DNA of 11,559 bases from Chloroflexota bacterium (GTDB lineage: Bacteria > Chloroflexota > Anaerolineae > Anaerolineales > UBA4823), in NCBI GenBank assembly GCA_030669775.1, contig DAOVCZ010000036.1:1-11559 (forward strand). Reading direction: 5' to 3'. Of this stretch, positions 6,375-11,559 are shown piece by piece. Made by a program: the position numbers and the translations under genes. Below the pieces are notes generated by a model. That model was not told where the DNA came from. It saw nothing but the letters and a program-made list of their open reading frames with translations, and searched no databases. Every line of letters starts with the position of its first letter. Positions within the stretch are counted from its first letter, which is position 1.

Positions 6375-6917
6375 ATGCCTGAAATCGAAATTCGTCCAGT
6401 GATCCCAGAAGATATCGATGTGCTGGCGAAAATGGATCATAGTTATACCAGCGACCATGTTTGGCAAATGGACTCGCACTTTGTCTCAGGGCAAACCGGT
6501 GCGGTATTTCGCGAGGTGCGTTTACCCAGAAAAGCCAAGGTAGATTACCCTCGTTCACCACAATCTTTAATAAAGCATTGGGAGAGCTACTCGGGAGTCT
6601 TAGTAGCAGTCCTTTCTGGTGAACCGGTGGGATATACCAGTTTAGTGGAGAATATGATACCCGTCACCACATGGGTGATGGATTTAGCGGTCCGCCCCAA
6701 CCTGCGCCGCCAGGGGATTGGCAGCGCGTTAATGTTAGCTGCATTGGATTGGACAGGGGCACAAACGAAAAGCCAGCGCCTGATTCTAGGTATGCAGACG
6801 AAGAACTTCCCCGGGATCAATATGGCGCAAAAATTAGGCTTCGATTATTGTGGCTATATCGACCATTTTTACCCAAACAGGGATATTGCAATTTTCTTCA
6901 CAAAGTGGATAATATAA
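6375..6917 (+). CDS. GNAT-family N-acetyltransferase
   Basis: The 180-aa protein has the GNAT fold, which transfers an acyl group from acetyl-CoA to an amine. The start IEIRPVIPEDIDVLAKMD is the usual beta1-alpha1 opening. VMDLAVRPNLRRQGIGSAL at 101-119 is motif A, in which R112-Q-G-I-G-S (the R/Q-x-x-G-x-G/A pattern) binds the pyrophosphate of CoA. NFPGINMAQKLGF at 144-156 and the YPNRDIAIFFTK ending are the usual C-terminal part. It most resembles the RimI-like and small-molecule acetyltransferase groups; the substrate (protein N-terminus, aminoglycoside, polyamine) cannot be named. The Shine-Dalgarno AAGGA (6358-6362) lies 12 nt before the ATG, somewhat far. It lies 31 nt after the Ig-like protein and 31 nt before the membrane regulator, so it is likely part of the same transcript. 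Confidence 0.9.
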   Translation: MPEIEIRPVIPEDIDVLAKMDHSYTSDHVWQMDSHFVSGQTGAVFREVRLPRKAKVDYPRSPQSLIKHWESYSGVLVAVLSGEPVGYTSLVENMIPVTTWVMDLAVRPNLRRQGIGSALMLAALDWTGAQTKSQRLILGMQTKNFPGINMAQKLGFDYCGYIDHFYPNRDIAIFFTKWII

Positions 6918-6948
6918 AGGATAGGCCATTACACGAGATATTACGGTT

Positions 6949-8907
6949 ATGATCCAAACTGCAGTAGAAGTTCTGAGGGGTATAAACGAGCTGCTTACAG
7001 CAGGGATTGCCATCACGGCCTTCTCCTTGCTATTATATGCCTTGTCTTTCAACCTGCGTGATCGGGTTGCCAGATCATTTGCCATCATCTTGCTTTGTGT
7101 TGTCTTCGTATCTGTAGGAGATGCTCTTGCCAGCAGTTCCAGTACGGCATCTCAGGTGGAATTTTGGATGCGTATCCAATGGATCGGGATAAGCTTTCTG
7201 CCACCTGCTTATTTGCATTTTTCCGACGCACTCTTGGAGACAACTGGACGACCTTCACGTGGTCGGCGAAGGGGGCTGGTGTGGGTCCTGTTCATCGTAT
7301 CATTTGGATTTGTGCTCACCTTACCAACAGATTGGCTTGTGGGTCCATTGGTTGATGATGTGGGGCCAGCCCCACACCTTCAAAGAACCTCGCTTACCTG
7401 GGTCTTTGCTCTATACTATGTCGCTGCAGTCTCCCTATCAGGTGTCAATTTCTGGAGAGCTTACCGGCGAACTGTAACACGTACTAGTCGCCGCCGAATG
7501 CGCTACCTGCTTCTTGGAGCTTTAGCACCGGTCCTTGGTTCTTATCCCTTCTTGTTATTTGGTTCAAACCTGGCGATCAATCACCCTTTGCTTTTCTGGA
7601 TAGCGGCCACTTTAAGCAACATGCTAGTTTCGGTATTGCTCGTCTTAATGGCATATGCAGTGGCCTTCTTTGGCGTTTCCTGGCCTGATCGAGTTGTGAA
7701 GCGGCGCCTGTTCAAGTGGCTGATGCGTGGTCCAATAACTGCATCGGTCATCATCGCTCTGGTCACTGTTGTCAATCGATATGGGGAAGCGCTGGGTCTT
7801 TCAAATCCTGTTGTGGTTCCAATCGTGATGGTAACCAGTTTATTGATCATGGAACATTTAATCACCTTGGTTGCACCATTTTGGGAGAGATGGCTGTTCC
7901 ACGGCGGAAACCCGAATAAACTGCAATTGATCCAATCACTTGAAGAACGATTATTAACTACCGGGGATCTTAAAGATTTCTTGGAATCGGTATTGGCCGC
8001 CTTGTGCGACCGGCTACAAGTCACCAATGCATTTATCGTTGTGTTTAATACTGATATCCCAGAGATGCTGCTGACTCTCGGAGATGAAAGTCCTTTTGAG
8101 GAAGCCGACTCACAAACCGATCTTCTTAACGTGGTTGCGAAGAATGGTGGGGCAGGGGTGAAGCGTGCGGGTACAGAGCGATTATTTACTTGGCAAAATT
8201 ACTGGTTGACCGCTCTTTTTGAAGAAAATAACGGGGAAGAGCGTTTATCTGGAATAATCGGGGTAGAACGCAATCCCGAAGGTACGCTTGATGAGGATGA
8301 AATCGAGGCGATTATTATTTTGTCCCGCAGGGCTGAAATGGCATTGCTTGACATCCACATGCAGCAACAGGTATTCACCTCTGTCGAAGAATTGACACCC
8401 CAGGTGGAATTGTTCCAAAGATTGCGAGCAGCTGCGCGTTATGATGGAACGGAGGTGCTTACTGCCACGGAGATTTCTTTGGATGATCGTGATATGTCCA
8501 AATGGGTAAAGGATGCTTTAAGCCATTATTGGGGGGGACCCAAGTTATCTAAAAGTCCTCTCATGAACCTGGAAGTCGTTCAACAGGCGATTGACCAACA
8601 TGAAGGCAAGCCAACGAATGCGCTGCGTTCGATCTTGCTGGAAGGTATTCAAAGGGTACGTCCTGGTGGTGAACGGCGGTTTACAGGAGAGTGGATCCTC
8701 TATAATATATTAGATCTGAAGTTCCTGGAGGGACGTAAGGTGCGCGACATCGCCATGCGGTTGGCGATGTCAGAAGCAGATCTATACCGTAAACAACGTG
8801 TGGCAATTGAAGCTGTGGCTGGCGCGATCATTGATATGGAGCAGCAAGCCAGAAAGGAGGAGATCACTGACAGACATAAAAAAGAAGAAGTGAATCTTTC
8901 ATCGTAA
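6949..8907 (+). CDS. Membrane sensor: 7TM-like region, GAF domain, C-terminal HTH-like region
   Basis: The 652-aa protein starts with a highly hydrophobic region with helices at about 14-34, 43-60, 75-95, 109-126, 148-168, 187-205, 212-242, 263-275 and 288-306. It resembles the N-terminal 7TM region of some sensor kinases. A GAF-like domain follows at about 325-470, with the pattern EERLLTTGDLKDFLESVLAA, AFIVVF, LSGIIGVERNPEG and DEDEIEAIIILSRRAEMAL. Residues 480-640 carry no H-box, no HATPase N/G boxes and no GGDEF, so it is not a kinase or cyclase. Instead, GRKVRDIAMRLAMSEADLYR at 595-614 looks like a helix-turn-helix, preceded by a conserved-looking GEWILYNILDLKFLEG. It may be a membrane-bound one-component regulator. 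The C-terminus is charged and probably disordered. The start has only a weak Shine-Dalgarno (GAGA 6935-6938). Ligand and target are unknown. Confidence 0.8.
   Translation: MIQTAVEVLRGINELLTAGIAITAFSLLLYALSFNLRDRVARSFAIILLCVVFVSVGDALASSSSTASQVEFWMRIQWIGISFLPPAYLHFSDALLETTGRPSRGRRRGLVWVLFIVSFGFVLTLPTDWLVGPLVDDVGPAPHLQRTSLTWVFALYYVAAVSLSGVNFWRAYRRTVTRTSRRRMRYLLLGALAPVLGSYPFLLFGSNLAINHPLLFWIAATLSNMLVSVLLVLMAYAVAFFGVSWPDRVVKRRLFKWLMRGPITASVIIALVTVVNRYGEALGLSNPVVVPIVMVTSLLIMEHLITLVAPFWERWLFHGGNPNKLQLIQSLEERLLTTGDLKDFLESVLAALCDRLQVTNAFIVVFNTDIPEMLLTLGDESPFEEADSQTDLLNVVAKNGGAGVKRAGTERLFTWQNYWLTALFEENNGEERLSGIIGVERNPEGTLDEDEIEAIIILSRRAEMALLDIHMQQQVFTSVEELTPQVELFQRLRAAARYDGTEVLTATEISLDDRDMSKWVKDALSHYWGGPKLSKSPLMNLEVVQQAIDQHEGKPTNALRSILLEGIQRVRPGGERRFTGEWILYNILDLKFLEGRKVRDIAMRLAMSEADLYRKQRVAIEAVAGAIIDMEQQARKEEITDRHKKEEVNLSS
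7359..7376. repeat. GC-rich perfect palindrome inside the membrane-sensor gene
   Basis: TGTGGGGCCAGCCCCACA has perfect 8-bp arms around a 2-nt centre. It encodes part of a loop (DDVGPAPH) between membrane helices and would make a stable mRNA hairpin. There is no T run. The position in a low-constraint loop may reflect chance, or a pause site during membrane insertion. Function is unproven. Confidence 0.35.
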
Positions 8908-8936
8908 TGGAGGGCACCAAAAAAGCACTATCGATC

Positions 8937-8944
8937 AAAGAGGT
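8937..8944 (+). promoter_or_regulatory. Shine-Dalgarno of the S1-domain gene
   Basis: AAAGAGGT lies 8 nt before ATG 8953. The nearby ATG 8946 meets a TAA almost at once, so 8953 is the real start. Confidence 0.7.
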
Positions 8945-8952
8945 AATGATTA

Positions 8953-9918
8953 ATGGTAAACAAAACATACTCAGAAGGATTGCATGGGGGTCCACAGCCT
9001 TTAGATGAATCTTGGTGGGCTGCGGTATTGGCAGAAGACGAAAAAACCGCTGAAACAAGAGGAGACACACCTCCATCTGAAACAAGCAGGGGTCCTCGAC
9101 AAGCAAAAGTCAATTGGGAGCAGGCACGCAAAATCTATGATTCAGATGAAACGGTGACGCTCGAGGTCATTGACTATAACCGGGGAGGGTTGCTGGTAGA
9201 GGGTGGTGAGCTGCAGGGATTCGTCCCGATTTCACACCTGGTAAACATCGATTGTGATCCGGGGGATCAGGCACAAGAAGAGCGCGGACAACTCTTGAGC
9301 GGTTATCTGGCATCATTGTTAAAGCTCAAAGTGATCGAATGTGACCCGGCAAGAGGGCGGGTCGTACTTTCCGAGCGGGCGGCTTTGTTTGAACCTGGTC
9401 GCCGCATGCAGCTGCTCGAGAATTTGCAGCCAACGGAAAGGATTTTGGGGACTGTTACCAATGTCACCGATTTTGGGGTATTCGTCGACCTGGGAGGATT
9501 AGAAGGATTAATCCACGTTTCGGAGTTGTCGTGGGGACGGGTGCGGCACCCAGCTGAAGTGGTGAAAGTGGGGGAAGACGTCCAGGTTCATGTGATCAGC
9601 ATCGATCAAGACCGGCAGCGGGTTGCCCTCTCCTTAAAGCGCATGAACCCCAATCCTTGGGAGACGGCCGAGGTTCGTTATCACTCCGGTCAGGAGGTCG
9701 AGGCGGTGATCACCAGTGTGATGCCATTCGGCGCCTTCGCACGATTAGAAGAAGGATTGGATGGATTAATCCACGTCTCGGAAATGTCCTTTGGTGATGA
9801 ATTGGTCAAACCACGGGAAGTAGTTGAGGAAGGTCAGCGCGTGCAGGTGCGGGTGCTGCATGTTGACGCAACTAAGCAACGCTTAGGATTAAGTTTGATC
9901 ACCGATTCTCAGGTGTAA
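8953..9918 (+). CDS. S1-repeat RNA-binding protein, ribosomal protein S1-like (three repeats)
   Basis: The 321-aa protein has a low-complexity, charged N-terminus (to about residue 60) and three S1 OB-fold repeats. The first, at about 66-142, is divergent (EVIDYNRGGLLVEGGELQGFVPISHL). The second, at about 160-229, is canonical (GTVTNVTDFGVFVDLGGLEG, then LIHVSELSW). The third, at about 245-316, has VMPFGAFARLEEGLDGLIHV. The pattern equals that of bacterial S1, where a degenerate first repeat helps dock to the ribosome and later repeats bind mRNA. E. coli S1 has six repeats; shorter S1 forms occur in other phyla. A general RNA-binding regulator is the alternative. The aromatic or hydrophobic core (F174, V176, F177 in repeat two) supports RNA binding. 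The gene lies 45 nt after the membrane sensor. Confidence 0.88.
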   Translation: MVNKTYSEGLHGGPQPLDESWWAAVLAEDEKTAETRGDTPPSETSRGPRQAKVNWEQARKIYDSDETVTLEVIDYNRGGLLVEGGELQGFVPISHLVNIDCDPGDQAQEERGQLLSGYLASLLKLKVIECDPARGRVVLSERAALFEPGRRMQLLENLQPTERILGTVTNVTDFGVFVDLGGLEGLIHVSELSWGRVRHPAEVVKVGEDVQVHVISIDQDRQRVALSLKRMNPNPWETAEVRYHSGQEVEAVITSVMPFGAFARLEEGLDGLIHVSEMSFGDELVKPREVVEEGQRVQVRVLHVDATKQRLGLSLITDSQV

Positions 9919-9990
9919 AGGCCACCAATCCAGCACCCAGAGAAGATTAAAAAGCAGATTACTGGGAAGGCCAACAACCGCGACATTTCA

Positions 9991-10007
9991 AATTCTCATT
10001 TAGAATT
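9991..10007. repeat. Small inverted repeat upstream of comEA
   Basis: AATTCT (9991-9996) and AGAATT (10002-10007) are perfect 6-bp arms with a 5-bp spacer, ending 12 bp before the comEA start. No clear promoter hexamer pair was found nearby. It could be an operator or chance. The rest of the 101-nt gap (9919-10019) shows nothing recognisable. Confidence 0.25.
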
Positions 10008-10019
10008 GTAAGTTAAGAA

Positions 10020-10604
10020 ATGAAGAGCTTAAGGGGGATCGCATTCGGAGTAGTATGTGGCTTCTTGGGGGTCGGATTATTGCTACTTGCTACCAATCAA
10101 CCGCGTGGTGAACCTATTCAGTTATCCCCACCGCCAACTCCCGCGCCGATAATTGTTCATGTGACCGGTGCGGTGATTAATCCCGGAGTTTATTCCCTAC
10201 CATCCGGTTCCCGGGTAAAGGATGCAATTGAGAAGTCAGGTGGTCTGTTAAGCGATGCAGATACCACTCTGATCAATCTTGCCATGCTGGTAGAGGATGG
10301 CATGCAAGTCTGGGTACCTTACCAGCTGGAGGATGTGGTGGATTTTGATAACCCTGCGGTGTTGGAGGGTGAGCCGACACAAGGCCAACCAACAAGCAAA
10401 ATTAATATCAACACTGCAAGCCAGATCGAATTAGAGAGCTTGTCCGGGATTGGACCGGTGATCGCCAAAGCGGTGATCCAATATCGATTAGAGAATGGTC
10501 CTTTCAAGGAAATTGAGGAAATTCAAGAGGTTTCTGGGATCGGCCCGGTCACCTTCGAAAAAATCAAACCATTTATTACTGTTAGGGGATCACCCGGGAA
10601 TTAA
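10020..10604 (+). CDS. comEA: ComEA-type DNA-binding competence protein (SLBB + helix-hairpin-helix)
   Basis: The 194-aa protein has one N-terminal membrane anchor (about residues 5-25) and a Pro-rich spacer (SPPPTPAP). An SLBB domain follows at about 45-100 (VHVTGAVINPGVYSLPSGSR, DAIEKSGG, VPYQ), then a tandem helix-hairpin-helix domain at 127-188 (INTASQIELESLSGIGP and VSGIGP). This is the standard ComEA layout. The protein binds double-stranded DNA at the outer face of the membrane and hands it to the ComEC channel during transformation. No comEC is seen downstream, where it often lies. A convergent aminotransferase follows instead. The start ATG has only a weak Shine-Dalgarno (TTAAGAA). 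The stop TAA at 10602-10604 overlaps the stop of the convergent gene. Confidence 0.92.
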   Translation: MKSLRGIAFGVVCGFLGVGLLLLATNQPRGEPIQLSPPPTPAPIIVHVTGAVINPGVYSLPSGSRVKDAIEKSGGLLSDADTTLINLAMLVEDGMQVWVPYQLEDVVDFDNPAVLEGEPTQGQPTSKININTASQIELESLSGIGPVIAKAVIQYRLENGPFKEIEEIQEVSGIGPVTFEKIKPFITVRGSPGN

Positions 10605-11559
10605 ACCTTTTCAGTGAAGAAAGTGGTCATCCATTCGATAGCCAGGTTAAGTTCATCGGGGGAAGTCGCATAGCACAACCTGAGATATCCCTCACCAAAT
10701 TCTCCAAAATCGGTCCCAGGAAGGACTGCAACTCCAGCTTCATCTAATAAACGTCTCGCTAATTGACGGACAGGAATATTTAATGCGCTCACATTAGGAA
10801 AAACGTAAAATGCTCCCTGAGGTATCTGGCAGCTAACCCCGGGTATGGCGTTGAGACCGTCAACCAATAGATCTCTGCGCTGCTGATACTCAGCGACCAT
10901 AGAGGTTACCATTTCCTGGCTTGAGGTGAGAGCATGGATACCTGCGATTTGGGTAAAGGTAGCGGTGCAGCCGATAGAATGTGTCAGCAGCAGCTCAACC
11001 CGCTCAGCGAGATCTGCTGGCATGATCCCATATCCTAACCGCCAGCCTGTCATGGCATAGGTTTTTGAAAAACCATCGACGATCACCGTTCGATCAGCCA
11101 TGTCTGGTAATGCTGCAATGCTTGATACAGACTCCGCCTCGTAGATCAACCGGGAATAGATCTCATCGGAAATGATCCAGATTTGGTTTTCAAATGCTGC
11201 GCGGGCAATGTATTCAAGATCGGGGAGAGGTACAATGCCACCAGTAGGATTTGCCGGTGAATTAAGGATGATCAGGCGAGTTCGTTCATTGATCAGATCA
11301 TCGAAAACCTGCAGATCGAAAGAAAAGTTGTTTTCTTCGCGCAGGGGGACCGGCACAGGGATGCCTCCCGCGACCTCGATCATTGCCGGGTATGTTGGAA
11401 ACCCAGGATCTGGATAGATCACTTCATCCCCGGGTTCGATTAACGCCAGTGTGGGAAAAAACAACCCTGGTTTGGCTCCTGGACCAACTACAACCCGGTT
11501 GGGATCGATCTGCATATTGCGTTGTTCGCCAGCATAGTCAGCAATGGCTTCACGCAACT
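10601..11559 (-). CDS. Class I/II PLP-dependent aminotransferase, partial at the 5' end
   Basis: The - strand frame is open from the right edge to TAA (TTA at 10601-10603), so the gene starts outside the window. About 318 residues are visible, and roughly 70-80 N-terminal residues are missing. Counted from the first visible codon: VVVGPGAKPGLFF at 22-34, NSPANPTGG at 99-107, SDEIY at 130-134 (Asp that contacts the PLP ring nitrogen, and the Tyr), VDGFSKTYAMTGWRLGY at 160-176 with K165 as the PLP lysine and R173 (phosphate contact), and YLRLCY with R293, which binds the substrate carboxylate. This matches the aspartate aminotransferase Igamma group, which includes aspartate, aromatic and LL-diaminopimelate-like enzymes; the substrate is not fixed. 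The TTG at the edge is a mid-gene codon rather than a start. Its end overlaps comEA by 4 nt, tail to tail. Confidence 0.93.
   Translation of the reverse strand, partial: LREAIADYAGEQRNMQIDPNRVVVGPGAKPGLFFPTLALIEPGDEVIYPDPGFPTYPAMIEVAGGIPVPVPLREENNFSFDLQVFDDLINERTRLIILNSPANPTGGIVPLPDLEYIARAAFENQIWIISDEIYSRLIYEAESVSSIAALPDMADRTVIVDGFSKTYAMTGWRLGYGIMPADLAERVELLLTHSIGCTATFTQIAGIHALTSSQEMVTSMVAEYQQRRDLLVDGLNAIPGVSCQIPQGAFYVFPNVSALNIPVRQLARRLLDEAGVAVLPGTDFGEFGEGYLRLCYATSPDELNLAIEWMTTFFTEKV

Noticed and set aside
7581..8027. 148-codon frame on the - strand within the membrane-sensor gene
   Set aside because: It is antisense to a clear membrane and GAF coding region and has no recognisable motif. 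Shadow.
8907..9008. Short 33-codon frame starting with the ATG that overlaps the sensor stop (TAATG)
   Set aside because: It has no Shine-Dalgarno and runs mostly inside the S1 gene, which has a strong site and start of its own. Most likely a shadow.
9490..9790. Near-identical GGATTAATCCACGT stretches (about 9503 and 9763), possible DNA repeat
   Set aside because: They encode the same GLIHVSE motif in two S1 repeats, so domain duplication explains them.

Overview
The window is an ordinary-looking stretch of bacterial chromosome at roughly 50% GC, densely coded, with every gene on the + strand up to position 10604 and one convergent gene on the - strand at the right edge. No RNA gene, insertion sequence, CRISPR array or prophage module was seen. 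Gene content suggests a member of the Chloroflexota, probably Anaerolineae-like: a 7TM-GAF regulator without a kinase, a two-TM protein with an Ig-like domain, a short S1-repeat protein, and a mix of ATG, GTG and possibly TTG starts. This is an inference from gene style, not a proven placement.

Layout. 1-320 is the C-terminal end of an endonuclease/exonuclease/phosphatase-fold protein. 321-548 has a perfect inverted repeat and a short coding-like frame whose TGA overlaps the ATG of a DUF123 GIY-YIG nuclease (549-1061). Next come lspA (signal peptidase II) and rluD-type pseudouridine synthase, overlapping by 8 nt, then low-specificity L-threonine aldolase (ltaE). A leader of about 100 nt with an extended -10 box, competing hairpins and a possible 11-codon leader peptide precedes a Xer-like tyrosine recombinase that lacks three catalytic residues, including the nucleophilic tyrosine. 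It is followed by trimeric-type purine nucleoside phosphorylase (punA).

The second half holds the two-TM Ig-like protein, a GNAT acetyltransferase, a 652-aa membrane protein (7TM-like, GAF, C-terminal helix-turn-helix-like region), a three-repeat S1 RNA-binding protein and comEA (SLBB plus helix-hairpin-helix, DNA uptake). comEA meets a class I aminotransferase head-on, and their stop codons share the same TTAA.

Together the genes cover lipoprotein processing, rRNA modification, amino acid and purine salvage, translation or RNA binding, and competence. They do not form one obvious pathway. The items most worth a second look are the catalytically degenerate recombinase with its structured leader, and the membrane-bound sensor that appears to end in a DNA-binding rather than a kinase domain. 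No complete novel defence or mobile system is evident.
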